A DNA stretch of 64,000 bases from Tupaia tana (GCA_026018925.1 JAKSZU010000006.1:197519449-197583448); one strand, 5' to 3'; shown: positions 1-11,461, numbered from the stretch's first letter. Program-made: numbers and translations. Notes: generated from the sequence alone by a model not told the origin.

Positions 1-2150
1 AATGAATTTTTAAAATAATATAGGGCTCAACATTGCACATTTCAGCATCTAAGATGAGCAGAGAAATGCTAACAAGCTAACATTTCCCAGTTTGCTATTA
101 ATGCAGATTGATGTAAGACTACCTGCTGTGGGCGAAACACTCAGCTTCTGCACATGGTCTCATTCTAAAACTACAGGTGTCAGGAAAATTGTGTTTTTTC
201 CTTCTACAGCTCATTGAAATGATGATGGCATAGAACAGAGTAAAGAGATTTGCTTTCTAATGAGGCACAATTAGAGTCATTTGAATTGGGGCATGGACTG
301 AAATGAAGGGAATCTCCAGCACTGTCTATTTTTGTATCCTTAGAAAGCCTTTGAGCAGCTAGGCAGAGAACTACCTACACACATGCTCAAACTCTCCCAA
401 ACAAGAAAGAGATTCCATGAGGAAATTATTTTCACACTTTAATAGAATGGCTCTCTTGCTTATATTATACAATGATAGGGGGAAATGACTAAACTCAGAA
501 GCACATTTTTATTATTTTCTATCAACTTAGTTCCTTTAATACAACATAAGAAACTCCCATAACAATTTGCAACCATTACCAACACATAAGAGTCATCTGA
601 CAGAAAGGGCAAAAATATCAAAGTGAACACACATATGGACAAGAAATGAAAAAAACATGGCAAAACCTTTATAGCACATTATTCAGTGAACAATACATAT
701 TTCTAAAACATTGTGATATGTGATGCTATGGGGCATATATCCCAGTTTCTGTAACTTCAGTTTTTTTTTTTCAGATTTGGTGTTTATAAAATAACCTGGT
801 ACAGAAGTGGTAGGAGAAAGTGAAGTTTTACACACTGGACTGTGTGGAATGCGAACTAATTAAATCAGCCAAAGTTTCTAAGCTGTTACTTTACTTAGAA
901 TTTTTAAAGTCTTATTGATTTGGTTCTCCTATGTTTTAGAATGATAGCACTCTTAGGTTAGTGGTCCCCAGACTTAATGTTTTTAGGATAGTAAAACTTT
1001 CCAAAGCAGTTGAGACAACTAACATGGAATTGCCAAACTGTTAATTTTGCCAACAACAATAACCAAAAAAAAAAAAAAAAAAAAAGCTATCATTCTATCA
1101 TTTCATAGAGAAAAGGATATTTTGACACCAAAAATGTAGGAAGTTCATAATTTCAGAACAGAGAGCTGTTTCCAAGAAATACTATTTCCTTACCATAAAC
1201 AATTTTAGAGAATATACTTAACTATTTTATGTAAGTGCAAAAGTATTTGCAGCATTAAAACTTTATAACTTGGTATGTTTTCTTGGTATAACTTTCCTTA
1301 TAATTTGATAGCACAATGTCTTTTTGATACCTTAGTTTTTGATAGCACCCATGAGGAAGGGTTTTAATATGCAGCTTGTCTTGATGTTTCATTTTGATTA
1401 CTGTCACTGAAAAATTTTGTTTCAGGTAGATATGAGCAAAAGGCAAAAGCTTCATACTGTTTCAATTAATTTGAAATGGTCAGGGCAAACTAAGATGCTA
1501 AGAAACAAACTAAGATGCTAAGGAACACATTCCCCATCCTTTTCTTCTATTTTGCTCACAATGGCCAGGTAAGACCAGCTGAGTCAGGCCAAGTGAGTGC
1601 CTGGGACACACAGGAAGTAGTCCCAGAGCTCTCCCCAGTGATTGCTTGTCACTTGGAGGTCAAAATAATTATGGCCCTTCTTATCTTACAAAGAGATATT
1701 GAGAATTTCTACTGTAGGAGTTCTGTGGGTAAGTAAAAACGTTGTTCCTACCCAGTGCTTAGTAACCACTGCTGTGGGTCATTTAGTCTGAATCTTTGAT
1801 CATGTGAACCAGAGCAGACTTAAAACTTTGGGTGGATGAAAGTTGACTTCATGTTAATCCAAAAGCATCTTTCTGTTTGTCTACAGGTTAAACAGAATAG
1901 AAAAAGCACATGCTTTAGAGACACAAAAGTTCAGATCTTCAAACATCTACTTGATTTCCTGAAATTTTCTAATTTTTTCTCATGCTTAGACTTGAGTTAT
2001 GGATTTTAGGGAGGAGAATCACACAAATAAAGTGTTCTCATCCCATTGTATCAAGAGTACATATTATAACATAACTTGCTATTTTTGATATTGATCTTGA
2101 TCACCTGACTGAAGTAGTGTTAGATTTCTCCATAGTGAAATTACTCTTTT
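1..2150. other. AT-rich sequence, no gene recognised
   Basis: No open frame here resembles a known protein, and I recognise no repeat with confidence. Visible are an A run at about 1064-1085 and a short tandem duplication at about 1488-1522, where AACTAAGATGCTAAG appears twice. The sequence looks like neutral mammalian intergenic or intronic DNA. Confidence 0.5.
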
Positions 2151-2159
2151 TTCTCCGTT

Positions 2160-3010
2160 TTCAAACTGTACTTTTTAAAAGGAAGTCACTATGTGTAACT
2201 CATACTTTAGGAATGGGGAGTTATGTTCCACATAAACTATTTGGGATTCTTATTCATGAAAGATTTGTCTATTTTTCTCTATTTATTTAGCCATTTATTT
2301 ATATCAATATTTTGTCATTTAGCTTTTATTATAACTGTTCTAATATGTGTATAGTTAAGATCTTAATTTGTATTTCCCTTAGTGGCTAATAATATTGAAC
2401 ATATTGCCATCTACATATCCTCTCTGGCAAAATCTCAATGCCTTGCTACCTTTCAAATTGTGTCAAATTTTAAAAAAAAATTTTATCAGAGGGTGCTCAC
2501 TGGAGGGTGCGAGAGAGAGAGAAAAAAAAAAAGAGAGAATGAAAAGTGAAGAAGTACTCTCTTCCCCATGGGGAATGGTCATGTCACTATCCCTTCTCCT
2601 CCTTCTCTTCCTGCTTCCGGGATTTCGGGCGCACATGCACACCTGCCTAGTGTGTTTCTCAAGCTGTTGGGTCCAGGGCTGGAATTACACAGTTGGTCAC
2701 ATGGGATTCAGCATCTTAACCACCACACCATGGGCAGGCCCTAAATTGTATTGTTTAATATTGAGTTTGAGAGTTCTTCTATTCTAGATTCTAGTCCTTT
2801 GTCAGATATGTGACTTACAAATATTTCTCCCAGTCTTTAGTTTGTCTTTTTATCTGCAAGAGGGTCTTTTATAGAGCAAAACTGTTGCATTTTGATCAAG
2901 TTCAATTTGTTGCCTTTTTAGTAAATAGACCATGCCTTTGGTGTCATATCCTAGAATTCTTTACTAAGCCTTAGGTTCCAATGAGTTTTTCCTATGGAAT
3001 CTTCTAAAAG
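2160..3010 (-). mobile_element. L1M-type LINE fragment (3' UTR and ORF2 end), antisense
   Basis: Read on the minus strand this follows the old L1 3' UTR and the end of ORF2. Diagnostic phrases on the plus strand are TTTGTCTATTTTTCTC near 2264, CCTTTGTCAGATATGTGACT near 2793 and GGTGTCATATCCTAGAATTC near 2940, all typical of antisense L1M. It is interrupted by a SINE-A copy at 2469-2742 and followed by a SINE-B copy. It is heavily mutated and has no coding capacity. Confidence 0.7.
2469..2742 (-). mobile_element. SINE-A copy, old
   Basis: Antisense full-length copy inserted in the L1M fragment. The tail side (A/T-rich, AGAGAGAGA) lies at the low coordinates and the head (CACCACACCATGGGCAGGCCC) at the high end. 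It is diverged from the young consensus, so this is an older subfamily. Confidence 0.75.
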
Positions 3011-3021
3011 TTTGCATAGTT

Positions 3022-3265
3022 TATTTATTTATTTCTTCTATGAGTGAGAGGGGAAGAGAGAAACAGGGAGACATTACCACACAGATATCAACAAGGTCTT
3101 GATGCTGTGATCCACCTTCAGCTTCCACCAGTCCCTGATCATGGGCATAAGCATGCCCAGAATCCTTGGGGAGGTCTCTAGACGTAAACTAGAAACCTTC
3201 TCATTTAGATCAGCCTCAGAGTGTGACATTATATTGCTGAGTCACCAGTCCCCTAGTTTTACATT
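3022..3265 (-). mobile_element. SINE-B copy
   Basis: This belongs to a second tRNA-type SINE family seen eight times in the window. In antisense it starts with TTTATTTATTTATTTCTTCTAT, passes CTGTGATCCACCTTCAGCTTCCACC and CTGATCATGGGCATAAGCATGCCCAG in that order, and ends ACCAGTCCCC. The close match over the body to the copies at 8405-8618 and 22556-22790 defines the family. Confidence 0.7.
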
Positions 3266-3720
3266 TTTTTCCTCGTTTTGGCTAAAAAAACAACTTTTTA
3301 CATGTAATCACTGTGCATCTTTACAGCATGCAAAATGAATTTTGCCAGCTTGAATACACTGCATATCTGTCCAGTCAAAGATATTATCATACACATTATT
3401 ATCAGCAGACTATTTTATATTTTTGTGTCGGTTGAATGTTTTGCTTTTTTGTTTTACCATGATTTCCTCCTCCACTCCTCATTGCCCACCTTTCTCCTGC
3501 ACTGTCTTTAGTTTAATATTATTATTTAATGTTAAGTTCAAGAAAAGAAGTTTAGCTTTAATGAATCAAAATAAAAAGTGTTAAGAAAAAATTATTTAAG
3601 ACTTAAAACCAGGAAAAAGATTAAGATTCTGTTCAAATAGTAGGTAGATTTCTAAAAACTCAGAAAAAAATAGATAGAGCTAAAATCTAGTAACAAGTGC
3701 ACTATAGTTTACATTTAATT
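3266..3720 (-). mobile_element. L1/half-L1 3' UTR fragment
   Basis: This matches the antisense 3' UTR section at 32205-33010 and a third copy at 55883-56209. Shared phrases include TTAAGAAAAAATTATTTAAGAC followed by AAGCCAGGAAAAAGATTA-like sequence, and a C-rich stretch CCTCCTCCACTCC before it. No ORF is preserved. It is one of three fragments that define this 3' UTR family inside the window. Confidence 0.55.
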
Positions 3721-3833
3721 CATACTTTAATTCCGTTTTTTCCACAACTTTTTGAAGTATCTTTATATAACATGTGAAATTTAGATAAATGTTTATTTTT
3801 GCCTATAACTATCCTGTGAGCTAACAATATTTT

Positions 3834-4087
3834 TTGGAGAGATTTTTGTTATAGAGTGCATGTGCTCGCCAGAGAAACAAAGAGAGACAGAGAAACAGAA
3901 AATGAAAAATCACTCCCCAGGGGCGATGACCATGCCACAGTCCCTTCTCTCACCTTCTCCTCTTGGGATTTTGGGCATGCACATACACATGCCAGACATA
4001 AGTTTTAAGCCACTAGGTCTGGGACTTGAACCACAGTTGACTAAGTGAGAGTCCAGCAATATAACTGCTACACCATGTGCTGGTCCA
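3834..4087 (-). mobile_element. SINE-A copy with TSD
   Basis: Antisense full-length copy. A perfect 15-bp TSD, AGCTAACAATATTTT, lies at 3819-3833 and 4088-4102, which proves target-primed insertion of this unit. The head ends TGCTGGTCC; the middle carries the CTCCCCAGGGGCGATG version of the family palindrome. Confidence 0.9.
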
Positions 4088-4257
4088 AGCTAACAATATT
4101 TTAAAGGAAGTAATATCAATGAACATGGACTCTGAGCTGGTTGAGGAAGAAAATGAGAGGAAGTTTACCAACAAGTCTTTTTAAATGGTAGATTCCACTC
4201 ATAAGGTAAAATAAATGAAGCTACCCAGCAAGTCAGCTGATGACTAGGAAAGAGGGA

Positions 4258-4585
4258 TAGTTTGAGAATCCCTTACCCAAGACACTTGGGACCACAAGTG
4301 TTTCATATTTGAAATTTGTTTGTTTTTGGACTGCTTGCATTGACATAATGAAATATATTGGGGATGAAACACAAGTCTAACCATGAAATTCATTTACACT
4401 TTACATATTCCCTGTATACATAACTTCAAAGTCATTTTAAACACTGTTTTCGTATTGTAGTGTTTTGACTACAATGCATCACATGAGGTCAGGTGTGGAA
4501 TTTGCCTCTCCTGGTGCTCAAAAAGTTTCAGATTTTGGAGCATTTTGGATTTGGAATTTTTGGATTAGAGATGCTCAGCCTGTAG
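4258..4585 (+). mobile_element. Tigger-family MITE (MER2/MER8-like)
   Basis: A non-autonomous TcMar-Tigger element. The left end reads GTTTGAGAATCCCTTACCCA and the right end GGATTAGAGATGCTCAGCCTG; the right end reverse-complemented resembles the left, giving terminal inverted repeats. A TA dinucleotide flanks each end, as expected for TcMar targets. Internally CAAAAAGTTTCAGATTTTGG and GTCAGGTGTGGAATTTGCC are recognisable family phrases. I am sure of the superfamily but less sure of the exact name. Confidence 0.7.
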
Positions 4586-4980
4586 TAGTTGATTTCAGAA
4601 AGAAAGCAGTTGCTGGTGATTTACAAGTCCAAAAGTGACTAAATGGTAGGTGGCTGAGATGGAGTGGAGGGAAGTGTAGAGGTTAAAGAATTGAGATGTC
4701 AGGGTATCTAGAGAGTCACCTATGAAAGCTGAAGTCAAAGAATGATGCAGGAGTGGGGTGAAGAGTACATCAGCCAGGGGCTTAAGTATTCCCAGAATGA
4801 ACAGAAGTGAGCAGAGAATAGCGAGAGGACTGGTCCAAGGTAGGGGTAAGGACATGAGGAGGCAGCTTTAGGAGGGAGGGAAGGAGAGTAATGCTTTATA
4901 ATCAACCGTGGGAGTTGGGAAGATGCTTTTTCTTCTTCTCAACCTTAAGGTACAAGGAGCAATGAAAGAAAAACAAAAAA

Positions 4981-5234
4981 CTAGGGCCAGCAGTTGGAGT
5001 AATGGCTATGTCGCTGGATTCCCATGTACTCAACTGTGGTTTGAGTCCGGGACCCAGCGGCTTAAACTCATGCCAGGTGCGTGTGCATGCGTGCCCAAGA
5101 TTTCAAGAGGAGAATGGAGGAGAAGGGATTGCAGCGTGGCCATCCACCCTGGGGGCTGATTTCTTGCTTTCTTTCTCTCTATCTTCCTGGGCAGCACATG
5201 TGCCTTATAGCAGAATCCCCTCCAAAAAGAAAAG
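4981..5234 (+). mobile_element. SINE-A copy with TSD
   Basis: Sense copy from GGGCCAGCAGTTGGAGTAATGG to the A-rich tail after CCCCTCCAAAAAG. The TSD GAAAGAAAAACAAAA is at 4964-4978 and 5235-5249. The A box (GGAGTAATGG) and B box (GGTTTGAGTCC) are both readable. It is a moderately young copy. Confidence 0.9.
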
Positions 5235-5371
5235 GAAAGAAAAACAAAAGAACTATCCTAATCCTAAAAAAGGCAATGGGGAAAGAAACGTCCTCAGGAG
5301 ACTCTAGATCTCTGTTAAATCTGACAGGTGATATTTGAGAAAATGTTGTATTAATTGATCACTGGGTAAGG

Positions 5372-5380
5372 GGAGGAGGG

Positions 5381-5415
<35 letters not shown>
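5372..5415. repeat. Poly-A tract
   Basis: An uninterrupted A run of more than 25 bases. No SINE body is recognisable immediately upstream, so it may be the tail of a severely 5'-truncated retrocopy or a simple repeat. Confidence 0.6.
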
Positions 5416-5416
<1 letters not shown>

Positions 5417-5559
5417 AGAAATACTGGGATTGAGAAGGCTTTGGGTCAGAAGGGAGAGCAAAGTCCACATTACAGAAACAGTCTCAGACTTCATGAAATT
5501 CTTGAGCACACAGATGTTAGACTACCTGGAAGTCAACTGGAAGTTCTGGCCCAGCCTGG

Positions 5560-5850
5560 TGAACAGCGATGATAGGCTGCTCAAGTGATACTGGATCCAA
5601 TGCAAGATCACAGATTCAGTTCCTCAGGCAATTTGTGCACTCTGGACGTGCACATACCCATGGCCCTGCCTGGCTAGAAAGGCTGGGAGAGGGAAGGAGT
5701 GTGATGTGGGACCCCATTGGAAGTGCTTGTCATTCTCTCTCTCTCTCTCTGTTGTTTTCTCTCTCTCTCTCTCCCTCCCTCCCTTCCACTCTTCCTCCCT
5801 CCCTCTCTTGCTCTTTATCTCACTCTCATGAAGAAGAAACACACTTCTAA
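5560..5850 (+). mobile_element. SINE-B copy with expanded CT tail
   Basis: Sense orientation. GGATCCAATGCAAGATCACAG, CTCTGGACGTGCACATACCC and CCTGCCTGGCTAGAAAGGCTGGG follow the order of other SINE-B members. It ends in a long (CT)n/(TCCC)n tract at about 5733-5815 that has grown by slippage from the normal CT-rich tail. Diverged; boundaries are approximate. Confidence 0.55.
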
Positions 5851-7085
5851 AAACTAGAACAGTAGAAGTCATAGGGGTCCTCAAAGAGGAAAAGGGTGGA
5901 TAAATGTTCAGGCCACTAGATAAGACAATTATGTAAAAGCACATTGTTAATAAAATTGTATTTTAAAAAGCTGGAAATTACTAACTATAGTTAGGTAAAG
6001 AAAAACATTGCACAAAGCAAGTTAATACATTTGATCCTTCTATAAAAGTTATGATTATATTAACATGCATAATAATATTTTTAAATATCCATTGGCCCAA
6101 ATGTAACAATTTCATGATTAGTTATGAAAGATAAATATACAAACGTACATAAACACACACATTAGCCAAAATGATAAGTTCAGCAGCTATAAAATGAAAG
6201 GCAATCAGACATTTTACACATTGTGTTTAAGGGTCTGGTCCAGTTCAATCCATCATCTCACTGGTTCCTGCCTTTCTCTTTTGTTCTACTTCCATTTTTT
6301 CATCATGTTTTGACAGGTGAAGTTATTCATACAAAAGGATCCAACAAAAATACAGAAATGCCACCTTTGCCTTCTCATCCAGAACAGAGCAACCCTCCCT
6401 TTCCTCCTTGCAACAAAGCAGGCAAAACATACATTCTCCTACCACCCCTTGATCAGGTCAAATGATGAATGGCGGTGGCGTGGTTGTTTTGCTTACAGGC
6501 AGGGAATATCTGTGCAGTCGATGGGTCACCTGCCCTCTCTGCTCAGGATCTGCTCTCCACCCAAACCCCCACGAGTTTCAGCTTAGAATCCTTCATCCTT
6601 CGGCCAGCACAAACATGTCACAGCAAGAGGGACAGCGATTGTATTTGCACATACAACTGGTTTAAGCACAGGCTTTATTTGATCCTTTAAATAAAAAGCT
6701 TTATTATTACATTTCAACCAAAGGAATTTAACCTTTAACCTGCAGTTTCCCTACTCTCAGTAATACAAAACTGTCTTTTCCGATAAGAGGTGAGGCCTCA
6801 TAGAATTTTCTTTTTTCCTTTAATATCTAGGGATGATGTAATTAACAGCTCCTTTGGATCCTGTTTTATGCCAACTAAGATAATAGAAACGGATCTTCGG
6901 TAACATGGAGGAAAGAAATAAAAACTCTTGGCATAATAATGAAGAAAAACACGTGATTAGAAGTAACCAATATCTATAAGACAAGATATGCTTATCTTCT
7001 AGATGCTTCACTCTGAGGCCATGCCATTTTTTTGTTCTTCCTCCAGTGGTCAGTATACAAGGGACTCAAATCCTCTGCAATAGAC
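5851..7085. other. No gene or clear repeat recognised
   Basis: AT-rich sequence with scattered short open frames of 60-90 codons that look like chance. Nothing resembles a conserved domain. I could not assign the C/T-rich stretch around 6220-6450 to a known repeat. Confidence 0.45.
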
Positions 7086-7716
7086 TCATTGTAATTTTTC
7101 TCCCTAAATCCATATACTGAAATTCTTATCCCCAAGATGAAAGTTTTAGGAAATAGAGCCTTTGGAAGGTGATTAGGAAATGACATTGGCACCTTCATGA
7201 ATGAGACTAGTGCCCTTATAAAAGACCACAGAAAGGGGGGCAGATAGCGGTGCAGTTGTAACACAACATTTTGCAAGGATAACCCACGTTTGAGGTTTTG
7301 GGGTTCTAGTCCAGAGACATCCATGATCTTGCTAGGTGCATGAGGGCCCATGACCTGGGGCTGGCTGAACCTGGGGGTGAATTGCAGTGTGTGGCATTAT
7401 AGGGGGTGTAGTTCTCTCTCTGTATGTCTCTCTCTCTGTTTATCTCTCTTGTTCATGAAATAGAGAAATAAATAAACTAAATAAGAGAAAGACCACAGAA
7501 AGATTCCTGCCCCTTCTGCCACATGAGGGTATAGTGAGAAGATGATTGTCTATGGTCTATGAGGAAGAGAGCCCTCACCAGATGCTAAATCTGCTGATGT
7601 CTTGATCTTGGATTTCCCATACTCCAGAACTGTGAGAGAAAAAAAAAAATCTGTTGTTTATAAGTTACCTGGTCTATGGCATTTTGTTACAGTAGCCTGA
7701 ATGCACTGTTTAGACA
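7086..7716 (+). mobile_element. MLT1-like LTR (ERVL-MaLR), solo
   Basis: Matches the MaLR LTR pattern as known from mammals: CCATATACTGAAATTCTTATCC near 7110, GGAAGGTGATTAGGAAATGAC, ATGAGACTAGTGCCCTTATAAAAGA, then after the inserted SINE CCTTCTGCCACATGAGGG, CTTGATCTTGGATTTCCCA, CTCCAGAACTGTGAGAGAAA and TGTTTATAAGTTACC. The order and orientation fit a solo LTR on the plus strand. It is split by a SINE-B copy at 7238-7485. No internal retroviral genes are adjacent. Confidence 0.8.
7238..7485 (+). mobile_element. SINE-B copy with TSD, inside the MLT1-like LTR
   Basis: Inserted in the LTR with duplicated target AAAGACCACAGAAAG on both sides (about 7223-7237 and 7488-7503). The body runs GCGGTGCAGTTGTAACAC, GACATCCATGATCTTGC, GGGCCCATGACC, a TCTCTCTCTG tail and AAATAAATAAACTAAATAA. 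The TSD sets both boundaries of the SINE-B unit and shows it is an autonomous insertion unit rather than part of SINE-A. Confidence 0.85.
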
Positions 7717-8404
7717 GGCCTCTTGCTTTCTCCCACATCTCAGTTCCATCCAGACTTACACTTCCTGCACAAAGTCTCACACCACTTGTGTGTTTCCAAC
7801 TTTCACTACAGTTTTATGTCTCACTTGATAAGCCATTTTCAGCTAGCTGTGTAGTAAACGTTTTGTAGGGACTAAAACATTTCACAAGCCATGTTTTTTC
7901 TTTCTCTGCAGAATGTGTACAGTGGACTCATTCAGCTTCCTTAATCTTGGGCACTTCCCAGCTTAGTTTCCACTCTCCTAGTTATCCCAAATTCGTGAGT
8001 GTTTTCTGGCTATGAACTTCACTTTCTCAGAGCTCACTACTTTTCCTTTGTTTGGCTCATGAGCACCAACTGCTATTCCTTTCAAAATGTTATTTTCACA
8101 AAGAAATAAAGTGTTTGCTATTGCAGACAAGCTGCTCTATATGGGTAGGTGAATAGAGGAAACCATGTCATGTTGAGGTGTGCATGCTGTGTTGTCTTAG
8201 ATTTTCCTCCTAAATGGATACCAGGCTCTTGCACCCAGGCTTCCCACAGCCCAAGAGGTACACCTTAGTGCCTGCCAGTCATTTGCATCTTAATAATACT
8301 ACAATGAATATTTATAATAACAAATATTAAAATATAGTAAGGGATTACAAATGCTGGTCATTTATATGTATGATGGTATATAGATTTTACAACTATATTT
8401 TTAA

Positions 8405-8618
8405 TGGTTTTTTTTTTACTTCTTTCTTCCAAGAGCAAGAGAGAGAGAGAGAGACAGGGAGACAGAGAGACAGGCATGCCCAACAAGATCCCTCATGCTA
8501 TGATCCACCTCCAGCCAGCCCTGATCATGAATCTGCCTGTGCCTAGTATATTTAGGGAGGTCACTTTCCGCTAACCCAGAATTTGTCCATGTGCATTATG
8601 TTACCACTATGCTACCAG
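8405..8618 (-). mobile_element. SINE-B copy
   Basis: Antisense copy with a (GAGA)n tail side at about 8436-8460, then GCTATGATCCACCTCCAGCC, CCCTGATCATGAATCTGCC and GTGCATTATGTTACCACTATGCTACCAG at the head end. It directly abuts the 3'-truncated SINE-A copy that starts at 8619. Confidence 0.75.
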
Positions 8619-8803
8619 TGTGAGAAATCACCCCCCAGGAGGATGGCCATGCCCCAATCCCTTCTCCATTTTCCCTCTGGATTTTGGGAATGTATGCACA
8701 TGCACCTGGCGTGAGTTTTAAGTCACCAGATCTGGGACTTGAACTGCAGTTGACTATGTGGGAGTCCAGCAATGTAACCACTATGCCATCTGCTGGTTCC
8801 CAC
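8619..8803 (-). mobile_element. SINE-A copy lacking its CT-rich tail
   Basis: Antisense. It begins at GTGAGAAATCACCCCCCAGGAGG, so the CT-rich region, CCCTATAGC block and poly-A are absent, and it runs to the normal head CTGCTGGTTCCC. No TSD is visible. The truncation point is almost the same as in the copy at 32437-32627. Confidence 0.85.
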
Positions 8804-8814
8804 AATCATCTTTT

Positions 8815-8970
8815 GAGATAAGGACTAGGACCGGCATTTAAGAACTCAGGAAGCTGAGGTGCAGAGATGGGAAGTTCTCTGCCCAAGACCACACAACCAC
8901 AAAGTGTAGAATGAGATTCAACCCCCAGTCATCTAATGCAGTGCCTGTGCCCAAGTGTAAAGAGGAATGT
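8815..8970 (-). mobile_element. MIR relic
   Basis: Antisense MIR: AAGCTGAGGTGCAGAGATGGGAAG, then TGCCCAAGACCACACAACCAC and GAGATTCAACCCCCAGTC follow the standard reversed MIR order (Pol III B-box side last). Confidence 0.7.
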
Positions 8971-8979
8971 ATGAGCCTG

Positions 8980-10255
8980 GGGACAAAGTTAACCTACATG
9001 GAGACTTCGGAAAATTTGTGTAAAAAAGGTTCTAAAGCACAGATTGATGTTGTGAACATACACACAGAAAAAAGTGAAATCCATTAGTAGTTGCTACATA
9101 ATAAGCATTTTCCACGAACTTTTTGAAGCCTGTCATACTCAATACGTTGTCTAGTCAGCCCTAACTCCAAGCCCAAGAGAAAGGCAGATTTAGCAGTCAC
9201 ACAGTCCAATAGTTAGCCAGTCACCTGCACTTCAAGGGTGTCCCTTATAACCCAGCAGCAGAGTGCCCAAGTTATCTCTGCTCAGGGAACGAATGTTGAA
9301 TAATCCAGAATGAAAAAGAAGCAGAAGGTGTAGGGTGACCTAACTGTGAAGTACTAGAGAACAGAAATGACTTCCAGCTAACTCTCAGGACTGGGAAGTA
9401 ACTGCCTTTCTTTTGAGCAAAAGCTTGTAATTCTGACTTTGAGTCCAGGGTCTCTAACAATGAAAGGGACTGACGGCCATGAACGCAGTAATCAAGACAT
9501 AGCAGACCATGTTTACAGAGAACTGCTGATCCTGCACAGGCCTTTGAAGCCAGCCTTCCTCACAGATCATAATGCACTATGAAGTAATGTCTTCAAATAA
9601 AACAGGGGAAATTGAAATATACATGTCTAGCCAGTTATTTCACTAAGGAACTTCAAAGAAACATTTCCTTTGATCATTTTGACTTTTCATCAATAAGAAA
9701 TGTGGGTATATTACTCAGAGAAATTACTCAGAGAAATCAGGCTGTTGGAGGCTTCCGTTTGACCCATCACTGGTTTAAGCAGAATGATAAAGTAGGGAAC
9801 TGTATACTTGCTCTTAAAACTTCTATCAGAAAGTGACACATATCCCCCAACTCACATTTTAGCAGCGAAAGTGAGTCATCTGGCCACCTAACTCCAAAGA
9901 GGGCAAAGAAAGTACCATCCTGCCATATACTGAAAAGGAGGGTGGAGGGACACTGATAATACCTGGCGGTTACATGGACAACTAATACAAAGGCCAAATA
10001 ATAAGCAGGTACTTTCAGGTCAAATGAAATAGTATGTTCTTCAAGAGAGCAGGGCACTATCCACTTCATTATATCTCTGTAGTAATTTCTCAAATGGAAT
10101 ATTCCCACAAAGGCCTTCAACATGAACACAGTTATTTAAGGAAATGAAGTATCTTGATTTGACTAAATCATCAAGGAAAAATGATACTGAAAAAAAAAAA
10201 GTCAAAATAAACCAAAAAACTAAGAACGAAAACAATTCTAGGGTGACTAGGACAA
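8980..10255. other. No gene or clear repeat recognised
   Basis: Unassigned sequence. There is a small tandem duplication at about 9708-9738, where ATTACTCAGAGAAAT is repeated. Open frames on both strands near 9767-10129 and 10041-10235 overlap each other in conflicting frames and carry no recognised motif, so I do not call them genes. Confidence 0.45.
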
Positions 10256-10261
10256 AGGCAA

Positions 10262-10515
10262 TTTGGGGGGGGGGGGGCAGCCCATGGCCTGGTGATTGTG
10301 GCAGCTGGATCCCAAATGGCCAATTGCACAGTTAGAGTCTGGACCTAGCAGCTTGAGAAATATGCCAGGGATATGTGTGCGTGCCCAAAATCTTAAAAGG
10401 AAAGATGGAGGCAAAGGGCTTAACCACATCCCATGGAAGATGCTTTCTCTCTCTCTCTTTCTTTCTATGTCTATGAGCACATGTGGCCTCTGGCAAATTT
10501 TTTATAAAAAAATAT
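10262..10515 (+). mobile_element. SINE-A copy, old, with G-run head
   Basis: Sense copy. The first bases of the head have expanded to a run of 12 G at about 10265-10276, followed by CAGCCCATGGCCTGGTGATTG and the usual body, a CT-rich section and GTGGCCTCTGGCAAATTTTT. CCTCTGGCAA instead of CCCTATAGC marks the older subfamily. Confidence 0.8.
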
Positions 10516-10674
10516 AATGTTCTCATGTGTAATGGGAAAATTAAATTACCCTCTGTCATTCTGAATCATTGGTGGGAATGCTAAGAAAACTCATTGTATA
10601 ACAGCACTCTGCAAAGGTAAATTACCAAAACTTGATGGCACCATTAACTCTGTCTCCCCTTGAACTTGCCTATT

Positions 10675-10906
10675 TTCAATTTACCAGAGTGCATGTGCAC
10701 CTCTGGAGAGAAACAGAGAGAAAGAGGGGAAAAGTACTCCTTTGTGGAGTCTGATCATGCCACAATACCATCACCTCCATTTCTCCATCCTGTCAGAATT
10801 TTAGGAATGCCCACACATGCACCTGGTATATTTTTGAAGCCACTGGCACCAGAACTTGAACTGCATAGTTAGTCATGTGGGACCCAGCTCCCTTAACCAC
10901 AAGGGA
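10675..10906 (-). mobile_element. SINE-A copy, old
   Basis: Antisense. ACCAGAGTGCATGTGCACC, GATCATGCCACAATACC, CACATGCACCTGGTATATTTTTGAAGCC, then GGGACCCAGCTCCCTTAACCAC mark tail to head. It is similar to the older copies at 12636 and 28212. Confidence 0.7.
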
Positions 10907-11019
10907 ATGGGGATAGCTATGTCTTGTGTTTTCTCCAAGCAATTTCCAAGCATTTAACAGTGAATCACCACCGATGGAGTTTCAAACTACCTGACTATAA
11001 TGGCATATGTTCCATTCAC

Positions 11020-11175
11020 TCATTACTTCAATCATAAAACAATTATTTTGAGACCCTTCTATATGCAGTATCATGCCCTTGATACTAGGAGCACAAAAGT
11101 AAGACACGATCCTTACCCTTAAGTCATCTATTAATAGATCTAATGAGAGAAATAGAACAGGAATCTGAAAAATCA
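11020..11175. mobile_element. L2/MIR-type relic, tentative
   Basis: AGCCCTTCT-like start, TGATACTAGGAGCACAAAAGTAAGACA and ATCCTTACCCTTAAGTCATCT resemble the ancient repeat phrase in which a tie-breaking 'tract of lasting size' precedes 'clone of spent tissue' type L2/MIR ends in other mammals (GGGATACA...TGCCCTCAAGGAGCT). The match is short and degenerate, so family and strand are uncertain. Confidence 0.35.
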
Positions 11176-11461
11176 TAGAACATTGTGAAAGTGCAGTTAT
11201 ATAAATATGTACCAGACATTATGAGAGAGCTGCTAGAACTGCTATTCATTGGGACAACTACCTGCCTTGGAAGGGAGCAGTGCACCTGTATGATCAGGAG
11301 TGTAGCTGATAAAGGGTAGTCAACTCTGCTCAGCACCCCTAACCACCACACCTGCTCTGGCTGCTTTCAGCACATCAAGTGTCCTTGTGTTGTTCACCTG
11401 GGATCTAGGTGGGCAGAGTTAAATCCTACTCTTACCTTGTTGCAGTTAAGAGCACAGACAA

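Noticed and set aside
5733-5815. CT-rich tract as a promoter or regulatory GAGA element
   Set aside because: It is the expanded CT tail of a SINE-B copy; no gene lies next to it.
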